Of a stretch of DNA of 9,734 bases, positions 1-6,298 are shown one piece after another; position 1 is the stretch's first letter, and every line of letters starts with the position of its first letter. The stretch is from Planctomycetota bacterium (GTDB lineage Bacteria > Planctomycetota > Phycisphaerae > WQYP01): positions 1-9,734 of the forward strand of contig JAJYZY010000085.1 in NCBI GenBank assembly GCA_021799715.1, given 5' to 3'. Below the pieces are notes generated by a model. The model was not told the DNA's origin, did not search any database, and was given only the letters and a program-made list of their open reading frames with translations. The translations under genes and the position numbers were made by a program.

Positions 1-179
1 ATCAGACCGGGCCGTTTGATATGACTGCAATCGCCGGCAAGATAAAATCCGGCGATCTCAAACCCGGCACGCTGGTGTGGAAAAATGGCATGGCCAATTG
101 GGCCGCCGCCGAAACAATTGATGAAATTAAGCCGCTTTTCCCGGTTCAGCCGCCGCCGTTGCCGCCAACACAGGCCTGA
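1..179 (+). CDS. C-terminal part of a GYF_2-domain protein (5' end outside window)
   Basis: The frame beginning at position 3 is open from the window edge to the TGA at 177-179. It encodes about 58 residues matching the GYF_2 (DUF4339) pattern: QTGPFD at the start, a helix with a KSGDLKPGTLVW turn, then GMANWAAA and a hydrophobic DEIKPLF end, followed by a proline-rich tail (PVQPPPLPPTQA). GYF_2 is a small protein-interaction fold. In planctomycetes and other bacteria it often forms the C-terminus of membrane proteins or of SPFH-domain (YdjI, virion-core-like) proteins, which frequently end in just this kind of proline-rich tail. The SPFH identity is an inference because the rest of the gene is not visible. 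The domain call itself is fairly secure. Confidence 0.75.
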   Translation, partial: QTGPFDMTAIAGKIKSGDLKPGTLVWKNGMANWAAAETIDEIKPLFPVQPPPLPPTQA

Positions 180-225
180 CTGAACTGGGAATGACTTGGA
201 TGAATGTCCCGGAACAAGGTAAGTT

Positions 226-285
226 ATGAACTTCAGATGCCGGACCAGTCAATCGGCCATGGGTTGCCACCGTGTCCCTGCATGA
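226..285 (+). other. Possible 19-aa mini-ORF in the gap between the GYF_2 gene and the FGGY kinase
   Basis: The 161-nt gap 180-340 holds no normal gene. It contains ATG at 226 preceded by a good ribosome binding site (AAGG, six nt upstream), encoding MNFRCRTSQSAMGCHRVPA and a stop at 283-285. Its start overlaps the stop of a 12-codon ORF beginning at 191 (TTATGA). The Cys-containing start loosely recalls a zinc-ribbon N-terminus, so this may be a decayed gene remnant or chance. No terminator hairpin with a T-run is visible here for either flanking gene. Confidence 0.2.
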
Positions 286-340
286 ATCCTCCGGAAATAG
301 TTTGGCACAAGGTATAAGGAAAGCTGTCGCCGGTTCGGCT

Positions 341-1666
341 TCACATGGCCAGACGGTTTAAGCCGGTCATGGCTTCGTTTTCCAGCGGGGTGAACGTATG
401 TTTGCCGGGCCACTGGTCGTGCATGATGTCCGCAAGCTGTGTCTGTCCGCCCATGGTAAATATCTCGCTGTGAACTTCGCGGATTTGTGAAAGTCTGTCA
501 AAGCGCTGCCGACTGGCTTGGGCCAAAGCGAGTACGGCGGCGCGCAGCATATCTTCCCGTGTGTTGGCAAGGGTCAAATGATCAAAACAACCTGTGCGTT
601 CTTCCATCGCGGTGCGATCTCCGGCTAAATACGGCGCAAAAGCGACTTCCATGTCCGCTTTCCCGCCCGGTTTTTGGTCCTGCAGTTGCCTGCCAATGTG
701 TGCTGTAAGCTTGTGGAACTTTTTTGAAGAATAATCTGCGAACAAATTATCTTTCAGCCAGTGCATGGTCGATCCGCCCGCGGCAATGGTGCTTACCGCC
801 AGCCACCGTTTGGCCAGGCGATGTCCCGTTCCCAATGGCCGCGTGAGAATATCACCCGCCGGGGCGGGCTTATCGAGGCATAGTGCCAGAACATCGGTTG
901 ATCCGGCACTGTGCACCATCCGCCCGGGGCGACAATCCGTGGAGAGCATGGCCGCACTGGTATCCACCATCGAGGCAAACACCGGACATCCTTCCGACAA
1001 ACCCAACTGCTCCGCCGCCGCGCGTGTGACTTTTCCGGCGATCTGGTCGGCAAACAGCAGTTTGGGAAGCTGGGATTCCGTCAGCCCGATGCGTTGGCAT
1101 AATTCCGGAATCCATCCTGACAATTTAATCGAATCGTATAAGCCCAGAAAAGCCGCCTGCGACGGGTCTATGACCCACTGGCCTGTCAGATGATCCAGCA
1201 GCAGAGTTGTCGGCTGACCGACGCAGGCGATGCGTTTGAATTCTGCGGGCTTATTCTGTTTGAACCATAAGAGCGTTGTGCTGGCAATGCCGCCAGGGAA
1301 GGGCCGATTGCCGGTGAGTTGCAAATGGCGCTGTGCACCGATGTCCTGTTCAATTTCTTCGGCTTGTTTCATGCTTCTTCGGTCCTGATGTGTCACACAT
1401 CCAAACAGAACCGCACGGTGCTTATCCAACGCGACTACGCCCGGACAGAAACTGTCCATGGCAATGGCGTCAATATGGCCGTGAGAAGCGGTGATATGGC
1501 GGACGGCTTTGCGAAAACTTTTCAGCAGACCCGCGGCTGGAATTTCAACTTCCCTGCCCTTTAAGCTCGTGGAGATGGGGACATGTTCAATATGTTTGAT
1601 GCGGCCGTTTTTGCAGAATGCCGCTTTAATGGAAGATGACCCGACATCAATGGCTAGAATTTTCAT
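341..1666 (-). CDS. FGGY-family carbohydrate kinase (xylulokinase-like)
   Basis: This 441-aa protein should phosphorylate a sugar or sugar alcohol with ATP in the cytoplasm; the substrate cannot be read from sequence. It shows the FGGY (actin-like ATPase fold) landmarks in order: DVGSSSIK (7-14, phosphate 1), a substrate-loop region (MDSFCPGV, 70-77), a candidate catalytic Asp in MVDTSAAML (Asp235), HSAGSTD (252-258, phosphate 2), APYLAGDRTA (344-353), and MGGQTQ (405-410) where the family has GGGxxS. It is shorter than typical family members (about 490-520 aa) but looks complete at both ends. I chose ATG 1666 because the conserved MKILAIDVG begins there and GGAG lies six nt upstream; in-frame starts further upstream lie inside miaA. 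The start overlaps the end of miaA by 20 nt, implying translational coupling. Confidence 0.85.
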   Translation of the reverse strand: MKILAIDVGSSSIKAAFCKNGRIKHIEHVPISTSLKGREVEIPAAGLLKSFRKAVRHITASHGHIDAIAMDSFCPGVVALDKHRAVLFGCVTHQDRRSMKQAEEIEQDIGAQRHLQLTGNRPFPGGIASTTLLWFKQNKPAEFKRIACVGQPTTLLLDHLTGQWVIDPSQAAFLGLYDSIKLSGWIPELCQRIGLTESQLPKLLFADQIAGKVTRAAAEQLGLSEGCPVFASMVDTSAAMLSTDCRPGRMVHSAGSTDVLALCLDKPAPAGDILTRPLGTGHRLAKRWLAVSTIAAGGSTMHWLKDNLFADYSSKKFHKLTAHIGRQLQDQKPGGKADMEVAFAPYLAGDRTAMEERTGCFDHLTLANTREDMLRAAVLALAQASRQRFDRLSQIREVHSEIFTMGGQTQLADIMHDQWPGKHTFTPLENEAMTGLNRLAM

Positions 1667-2639
1667 GCTGATCTCCAAAAAATATGGAAGAAATTGTCGG
1701 CTCGGCCGGTAATCGGAATATATGCTCCGCAAATTCCGCCGAGGCTTGTCCCGGCTGCGCATTGAACCATTGCACGGACTCAAAGCGCTTCAGCCAGGTG
1801 CGCTGCAATTTGGCGAGATGCCGCGTCTGAATTTTTATCTGCTCCACGGCGTCGTCCAGCGGCAGCGAACCTGTGAGATGCGCAATAATCTGTTTATAAC
1901 CCACCGCCTCCCGGGCTTGCATGGACAGTCCATTCGGATTGGCCACCAATGAGCGGACTTCATTTAATAAGCCGCGCTCCATCATCAGGCCCACACGCTG
2001 ATTGATCCGTCGATTCAAATCGGCCTTGTCACGCGCGACGCCAATGATGCGGTAATCCAGCCGGGGGCGTCCGGCCTGCCATTGTGTTTGCAGCGTGCTG
2101 ATGCCGCATCCGGTGAGTTGATAAACTTCCAAAGCGCGGATAATGCGGCGCAAATCATTGGGATGAATTCGCTGCGCCGCAACGGGGTCCACCTGCGCCA
2201 GCCGCCGGTGCAATTCCGCGGTGCCGGAGTTTTCCGCCTCTAGCGAAAGTGCTTGCCGGATTTCCGGATTTGCCGGTGGGCCTTCAAATAAGCCCTCCAG
2301 AACCGCCCGCAGATACAACACCGTGCCGGCAACCAGAATAAGCGGACGCCCTTCCGCTTTGTGCCGTTGCATGATGGGCTCCGCCATGGCGGCGAACCGG
2401 GCCGCCGAAAAGCATTCCCATGGCTCGGCCACATCGATCATCTCATGTGGTATGGCGTTTCGCACGGCGGGACTTGGTTTGGCCGTGCCAATATCCATGC
2501 CCCGGTAAACCTGCATCGAGTCAACCGCCATGATCGTGGCGGGCCGGCCGTCCGCATTGGTCCATTGCATGGCCAATGCTTCCGCTAATTCCGATTTCCC
2601 CGACGCGGTGCATCCAACAACAACAAGAAGCTTTTCCAT
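1647..2639 (-). CDS. miaA: tRNA dimethylallyltransferase (MiaA)
   Basis: MiaA transfers a dimethylallyl group to N6 of adenosine-37 in tRNAs reading UNN codons. The 330-aa product has the family signatures: P-loop GCTASGKS (9-16), DSMQVYRGMDIGTAKPS (40-56) with the substrate-binding Asp and Gln, AGTVLYLRA (104-112), IHPNDLRRIIRALEVYQLTG (158-177), and the C-terminal GYKQ plus TRHLAKLQRTW (272-282). Two landmarks deviate from the usual form: Pro to Cys in the P-loop (GPTASGKS expected) and GGTGLY to AGTVLY. Thr106, Asp40 and Ser41 are kept, so activity is likely. ATG 2639 starts the conserved MEKLLVVVG; an upstream in-frame extension to 2768 has no family similarity. No Shine-Dalgarno precedes ATG 2639, but a -10-like TATACT lies six nt upstream. 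The 3' end overlaps the FGGY kinase. Confidence 0.95.
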   Translation of the reverse strand: MEKLLVVVGCTASGKSELAEALAMQWTNADGRPATIMAVDSMQVYRGMDIGTAKPSPAVRNAIPHEMIDVAEPWECFSAARFAAMAEPIMQRHKAEGRPLILVAGTVLYLRAVLEGLFEGPPANPEIRQALSLEAENSGTAELHRRLAQVDPVAAQRIHPNDLRRIIRALEVYQLTGCGISTLQTQWQAGRPRLDYRIIGVARDKADLNRRINQRVGLMMERGLLNEVRSLVANPNGLSMQAREAVGYKQIIAHLTGSLPLDDAVEQIKIQTRHLAKLQRTWLKRFESVQWFNAQPGQASAEFAEHIFRLPAEPTISSIFFGDQHENSSH

Positions 2640-2645
2640 AACAAT

Positions 2646-2651
2646 AGTATA
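2646..2651 (-). promoter_or_regulatory. Candidate -10 element for a leaderless miaA transcript
   Basis: Read on the - strand, TATACT (one mismatch to TATAAT) is followed by six nt and then the miaA ATG at 2639. The usual spacing would place the transcription start on the A of the ATG, giving a leaderless mRNA, which agrees with the lack of a Shine-Dalgarno. No good -35 is visible 16-18 nt upstream (CATCCG or neighbouring hexamers). Confidence 0.4.
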
Positions 2652-2653
2652 AT
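2648..2653 (+). promoter_or_regulatory. Candidate -10 element (perfect TATAAT) facing the lipoprotein gene
   Basis: TATAAT on the + strand overlaps the opposing miaA -10 by four nt. It would start transcription near 2660, leaving a leader of about 130 nt before ATG 2793. The -35 region lies inside miaA and is poor (AAGAAG). The rest of the 153-nt intergenic gap contains a 5-bp inverted repeat (CGCCG/CGGCG, about 2666-2684) and nothing else I can name. Confidence 0.35.
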
Positions 2654-2792
2654 AGTTTTCCGTACCGCCGGATGCTCTTCGGCGCTGTACAACACGGCAG
2701 GGTGAATGATTATGCCAACGGATTAAAATCAGGGCATGCTGCAAATGCTTGGCTGAATATCCCCTCAATGGCCTGGCCGGCGGAGTTTTACC

Positions 2793-3338
2793 ATGGGCTG
2801 GAACGTGTATGGCGGAAAATACACCGAAGCGGTGATGCTCATATTTTACGGTGCCGTAACCGCCTTTGCGGTCATCGGCTTAACCGGGTGCTCCTATTGG
2901 CCCGCCGTGCGCGAGTCTTACGGGCAGCGCGTACGGATACTTGATGGCGCGGTGGCTCAACCGGCCCGCCTGGTTGTGGTTCGGGCCAAAGTCATGTCAC
3001 TGCGCTATCCCCATCACGCCTGGATCATATTATCACCGCCGGACACCGACGGTGATTCCGAAATTTCCACGCCCAGCGGACCAAACTGCACCGGCCCCGT
3101 CAATACCGAGCCGGATGCTGACGATGGCCCATCCATCAGCGAGCACATTTTTGTGACAGCCATGGCCTATCTGAAAATTCTCCATGGAACCGTGCCGCAT
3201 CATGCCGGTGTCCGCTATGTTGATCTTGATTTTGGCAATGATCAGATCATGGAATATTATCTGACCGTCGGGCGCACCGTGACATTGCGTTTCACGCCGG
3301 GTGGAAGGCTGTATGATATTCCCCATGCGCCGCCGTGA
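2793..3338 (+). CDS. Putative lipoprotein of unknown function
   Basis: This 181-aa protein is not recognised. Its N-terminus has a hydrophobic stretch (about residues 14-31) ending in the lipobox LTGC (30-33), so Cys33 would be lipidated by signal peptidase II and the mature protein anchored on the outside of a membrane. The n-region before the hydrophobic core is unusually long (about 14 residues with a single Lys); a shorter start at Met15 would remove it but has no better ribosome site. I chose ATG 2793 because GGAG lies seven nt upstream. The mature part alternates likely beta strands (RLVVVRAKVMSLRY, HAWIILSPP, VRYVDLDFGN, IMEYYLTVGRTVTLRFTPGG) and an acidic, proline-rich loop (about 88-113). 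The gene converges on rsmE. Confidence 0.65.
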   Translation: MGWNVYGGKYTEAVMLIFYGAVTAFAVIGLTGCSYWPAVRESYGQRVRILDGAVAQPARLVVVRAKVMSLRYPHHAWIILSPPDTDGDSEISTPSGPNCTGPVNTEPDADDGPSISEHIFVTAMAYLKILHGTVPHHAGVRYVDLDFGNDQIMEYYLTVGRTVTLRFTPGGRLYDIPHAPP

Positions 3339-3376
3339 TGGGGCCATGCTCTCCGCCTTTTTCCCGCGTGACACTC

Positions 3377-3411
3377 TTGCCGGCGCGAAAAGTATTCGAC
3401 GTTCGCGGCAA
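3377..3411. terminator. Stem-loop between convergent genes, possible bidirectional terminator
   Basis: TTGCCG (3377-3382) pairs with CGGCAA (3406-3411) and CGAA (3386-3389) with TTCG (3402-3405), with a 3-nt bulge and a 12-nt loop. It lies between the stop of the lipoprotein gene (3338) and the stop of rsmE (3427), where a bidirectional terminator is expected. Neither side is followed by a T-run, so termination is uncertain. Confidence 0.3.
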
Positions 3412-3426
3412 TCCGGCGTTTCCGTT

Positions 3427-4194
3427 CTACGGTCGCTGGTGTACAGTACCCACCGTTGGCAGGCAGGCTGCCGCGATTGCGGCGGCGGCGGCCGCCGCGG
3501 TTTCAATGCGTAAAATGTTTTCGCCCAGTCTTACCGGTGCGGTAATTTGCCCAAGCATGTCCTGTTCCTCCGGACTCCACCCGCCCTCTGGGCCAATCAT
3601 GATGGTCAATAACATGTTCTCCGCGCCGGGATAATCAGTGTCATGTTGTTGACGCCAAGCGACAAGGCGCTGCGCTAAATCTAGTTTTGCATCAACATGT
3701 GTCCATATTATGGTTCCCAAATCCGCGCGCGCCAGAAACTGCCGGGGCGTTTGCGGATCTTTAATAACCAGCAGGCGGTTTCGTCCGCACTGTCTGGCTG
3801 ATTCAACAGCCAAACGCCTCCATTTTTCCATTTTGCCCTCTTCCGCGACGGGGTGTACGACGCTGTAGCGGCAGTCCAGCCAGACCAGCGCGGCGGCACC
3901 GAGTTGGCTGATCTGTTCCAGCAATTGATGTGACCGATCCGCTTTGGGTACGGCGGTGGCTATGGTCACCCGGCAGGGGGGAGGCGGCTCAACGGTTATG
4001 GGGCCTGTAAGTTCATAATGGCAATGCTTTTTTTCAATGATAATGCGGGCCGGTGCCGACTGTCCCTCACCGTCAAAGATCATGACGCCCTGCCGGTTAT
4101 CCAGACGCAACACATCGCGGGCGTGATGCCCCTGATCGTCCGGCAATTCGCCCGCAGATGCCATGGGTGAAACGTAAAATCGCGGCATGCTCAT
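3427..4194 (-). CDS. rsmE: 16S rRNA (uracil-1498-N3)-methyltransferase RsmE
   Basis: RsmE methylates N3 of U1498 in 16S rRNA using S-adenosylmethionine; it is a SPOUT (trefoil-knot) enzyme. The 255-aa product has an N-terminal PUA-like part beginning MPRFYV and containing GHHARDVLRL (22-31), then the SPOUT domain with QLGA and SVVH (about 97-114), KWRRLAVESARQCGR (124-138), the SAM-binding IGPEGGWSPEE (200-210) and the C-terminal RLGENILRIETA (222-233). A run of alanines follows the last motif, as is common in the family's C-terminal helix. Length matches the family (about 240-250). The start at 4194 has AAGGTG upstream; Met3 at 4188 is an alternative. Only 9 nt separate it from the methyltransferase gene before it, so it is the last gene of a four-gene operon. 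Confidence 0.95.
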   Translation of the reverse strand: MSMPRFYVSPMASAGELPDDQGHHARDVLRLDNRQGVMIFDGEGQSAPARIIIEKKHCHYELTGPITVEPPPPCRVTIATAVPKADRSHQLLEQISQLGAAALVWLDCRYSVVHPVAEEGKMEKWRRLAVESARQCGRNRLLVIKDPQTPRQFLARADLGTIIWTHVDAKLDLAQRLVAWRQQHDTDYPGAENMLLTIMIGPEGGWSPEEQDMLGQITAPVRLGENILRIETAAAAAAAIAAACLPTVGTVHQRP

Positions 4195-4203
4195 GATGGC
4201 ACC

Positions 4204-4941
4204 TTATTGGATAACCACTTTGGGTGTCGCCGCGGATTTGCTCATTCGTCGCAGGACCAGCAAATCGGCATCGGAATTAACTCCCGACGGGCCGGTCCAT
4301 TGCAGTACCGAATTGGCCACGCGAAAGCCTTTTTCCACGGCGTATGGTGGAAAATCTGCCGCGCTGTTGCGCTGCGGATCACTGATCCACACTACGCCTT
4401 GCGGTGCCAGCAGCTGGTCTATCGCATGAAGCAAAATGGAATGCAGACGCCGTTCATACAGCACATCGGACGCGATAATCCAGTCAAATCTTTCATGGAT
4501 CGGATCCCGCCAATCCATGTGGCGGGCCTGCACCAGATCGGCGGGAATGTGGTTGCAGTTGGCATTAAATGCGGCAAAATCCACCGCTTCGGGATCATAA
4601 TCCGTGAATGTCACATGCCAGCCGCGCTTGGCGGCGGCGATACCGGCTATGCCCAGGCCGCATCCAAGTTCAATGGCGCGCGGCGGGGCGGCGGACTTCA
4701 TCGGCCAGGTAGGCGGCGAATCCTGGCTGTTTAGAATATGCTCGGCCAGCATGAGGCTGCTGGGCCAGATTACCGGCCAGTACGGCAGATAATTATCCTT
4801 TTGATATCTTGCTTCAACGGTTGGATCATCCAGCAGCGAGTCCGGGTCAGCCGGGGCGAATACATCCAGTCGATGCGCTCCGGCAGTCAATTCATGAAGC
4901 CGGATGGGATAACGCGACTGCAATGGCGGGCGCTGGCTCAT
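4204..4941 (-). CDS. Class I SAM-dependent methyltransferase, METTL21/Nnt1 type
   Basis: This 245-aa protein carries the class I methyltransferase signature: YWPVIWPSSLMLAEHIL (54-70), motif I ELGCGLGIAG (91-100), an acidic ribose-binding turn FTDYD (112-116), DW (143-144) and ASDVLYERR (157-165). The combination of the WPS helix, ELGCGLG and a DVLY (D-x-x-Y) motif is characteristic of the Methyltransf_16 family (COG3897, often annotated as nicotinamide N-methylase; eukaryotic relatives are protein lysine methyltransferases such as METTL21). A protein lysine substrate is therefore plausible but inferred. Its ATG overlaps the TAA of the upstream gene by 1 nt (TAATG), and rsmE follows after 9 nt, so two methyltransferases are translated from one operon. 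The substrate cannot be read from the sequence. Confidence 0.85.
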   Translation of the reverse strand: MSQRPPLQSRYPIRLHELTAGAHRLDVFAPADPDSLLDDPTVEARYQKDNYLPYWPVIWPSSLMLAEHILNSQDSPPTWPMKSAAPPRAIELGCGLGIAGIAAAKRGWHVTFTDYDPEAVDFAAFNANCNHIPADLVQARHMDWRDPIHERFDWIIASDVLYERRLHSILLHAIDQLLAPQGVVWISDPQRNSAADFPPYAVEKGFRVANSVLQWTGPSGVNSDADLLVLRRMSKSAATPKVVIQ

Positions 4942-5534
4942 TATTGCTTTTCCGTTCCCGACGTTGCTTGATCGGCGGTCGGCGAGGTTGTCGGTACAGC
5001 TGTCGATTTGGCGGCCTGTGTGCTGGGCGACGCGCTATGGTGGGTGGTGAGGATAATCGACGCGACAATACCAATGAACAGAACGATGGCTGTGGCAATG
5101 ACAAAGCGCGTCCAGGGTGACAGGTTCAGCCCTTCAATGTTGTCATCCGCACCCGATTTTTTCTTCTTTGGAGCCAGCAATGGGTCATAAGCCAGCATGG
5201 ATTGTTCGTCGGCACCCCCGAGCGCCGCGGCCTCAATTTGAATGGCGGCCGCCAGACGCGCCCATACGTCGGCGGGCATGGCCGTTTCGGCGGGATCGGC
5301 TGCGGCGGTTGCGGCCGGCTCTCCAAGCTCGGCTTTTATGTGGTCCGCCAGCCACTGTACTTGACCATCGCGCGGGGCCTGATTGCGGGCATATTCGCGA
5401 AAGGCGCTGCGGATTCCACGCTGCAGCGCGGTTTCCACAACGCTCGATGTGCCGCCCTTACAGGCTACGGCATATAGCGTATTGCGATGCGCTTCGAGCA
5501 ATTCAATAAATTTACGGCCGGTGGATTCAATCAT
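4941..5534 (-). CDS. Single-pass membrane protein with a sigma-70-region-2-like N-terminus
   Basis: This 197-aa protein has three parts. Residues 8-50 (FIELLEAHRNTLYAVA, then SVVETALQRGIRSAFREYAR) resemble the helices of sigma-70 region 2 as seen in ECF sigma factors, but no region 4 is present. Residues 70-135 are an Ala/Glu-rich linker ending in a basic KKKK (123-126). One strongly hydrophobic helix (about 143-163, RFVIATAIVLFIGIVASIIL) is followed by a Thr/Ser/Pro-rich tail with SPTADQATSG. Positive-inside charge puts the N-terminal domain in the cytoplasm and the tail outside. The sigma resemblance is by eye and may instead be a generic helical domain. It lies 24 nt after the TPR lipoprotein and is coupled by TAATG to the methyltransferase. 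The start at 5534 has only a weak GGA about ten nt upstream. Confidence 0.65.
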   Translation of the reverse strand: MIESTGRKFIELLEAHRNTLYAVACKGGTSSVVETALQRGIRSAFREYARNQAPRDGQVQWLADHIKAELGEPAATAAADPAETAMPADVWARLAAAIQIEAAALGGADEQSMLAYDPLLAPKKKKSGADDNIEGLNLSPWTRFVIATAIVLFIGIVASIILTTHHSASPSTQAAKSTAVPTTSPTADQATSGTEKQ

Positions 5535-5558
5535 CAGCGTGTTCCATGCCCGGATTGA

Positions 5559-6248
5559 TTATTGGCTTGCCGGTTGAGTCGTCGGCAGCGGTGCCGCCAG
5601 CGCCTCGGAAATGGTCACGCCGTCATGTTGCATTTTTTCGATCAGCCCCGGCATGACCGGATCCAGTTGATAAACGCGGATGTATAAAGCGCGGGCGTTG
5701 GGCTTTTCCCCAATGCCGTCATAAAATTCCGCAACCTGCATCAGCACGTCCGGATTGGATGGAGCCATGGCGGCGGCTTTCGCGAAATTCACGCGGGCAT
5801 CATCCAGATCGCCTATGCGTTTGTAAAACCGCGCCACGCGCAGGCGGCCGGTGACCCGCCCTGTTAGTTCCGCATCGCGCTCCAGAAAATTCATCGCTTC
5901 ATTGGGCCGCCCGGCACGGATCAGAGCTTCGGCCAGGGCACTTTTCACATGACCATAATTGGGGTCAACCGTCCAGGCGGTTTTATAATGAAATGCCGCC
6001 TCCTGATAACGCGCCAGCATGTAATCCGATGCACCGGCGTAATAATTGGCCCGCGGATCAGCCGGGTTGTATTTCAACGCATCATTAAATTTTGCCAGGG
6101 CGGATTGATAATCACCCCGGTGATACAGGGACAAGCCCTGATTGCGCAATTTCATGGCCGGACTTTCGCATCCCGCCAGCACCATCGCACTTGTGGCCAG
6201 CACAAGCAGGCCCATCCGTGACCAGTGTTTTGAACGTTTAACTTCCAT
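5559..6248 (-). CDS. TPR-repeat lipoprotein
   Basis: This 229-aa protein begins with a basic n-region (MEVKRSKHWSR), a hydrophobic core and the lipobox LAGC (24-27), so Cys27 is the probable lipidation site and the mature protein is exported and membrane-anchored. It then has about four to five tetratricopeptide repeats, for example GLSLYHRGDYQSALAKFNDA (34-53), NYYAGASDYMLARYQEAAFH (68-87), SALAEALIRAGRPNEAMNFL and VARFYKRIGDLDDARVNFAK. TPRs form a helical scaffold that binds other proteins; the partner is unknown. The C-terminus ends in PTTQPASQ, a composition common in Phycisphaerae proteins. AGGAG precedes ATG 6248 by nine nt. It is the first gene of the four-gene operon and shares a 50-nt intergenic region with the divergent phosphoesterase gene. 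Confidence 0.85.
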   Translation of the reverse strand: MEVKRSKHWSRMGLLVLATSAMVLAGCESPAMKLRNQGLSLYHRGDYQSALAKFNDALKYNPADPRANYYAGASDYMLARYQEAAFHYKTAWTVDPNYGHVKSALAEALIRAGRPNEAMNFLERDAELTGRVTGRLRVARFYKRIGDLDDARVNFAKAAAMAPSNPDVLMQVAEFYDGIGEKPNARALYIRVYQLDPVMPGLIEKMQHDGVTISEALAAPLPTTQPASQ

Positions 6249-6283
6249 AAAATAGTTCTCCTGCCGTATTCTGTCATAGAAGA

Positions 6284-6292
6284 TGGTAACAT
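6284..6292 (+). promoter_or_regulatory. Candidate extended -10 for a leaderless phosphoesterase transcript
   Basis: TGGTAACAT reads as TGn plus TAACAT, keeping the four most conserved -10 bases (T, A, A, T at positions 1, 2, 5, 6). Six nt separate it from ATG 6299, which would put the transcription start on the A of the ATG. No Shine-Dalgarno precedes that ATG, in keeping with a leaderless message. No convincing -35 is visible. Confidence 0.35.
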
Positions 6293-6298
6293 TGAACC

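Noticed and set aside
1667..1783. Extending the FGGY kinase start upstream to 1783.
   Set aside because: The extra 39 residues overlap miaA, lack family similarity, and ATG 1666 has its own GGAG and the conserved motif.
2640..2768. Extending miaA upstream to 2768.
   Set aside because: The 43 extra residues are unlike any MiaA N-terminus and cross the candidate -10 element.
3033..3506. A 157-aa - strand ORF.
   Set aside because: It is antisense to the lipoprotein gene, runs into the 3' end of rsmE in another frame, and has Arg/Pro-rich low-quality composition typical of a shadow frame.
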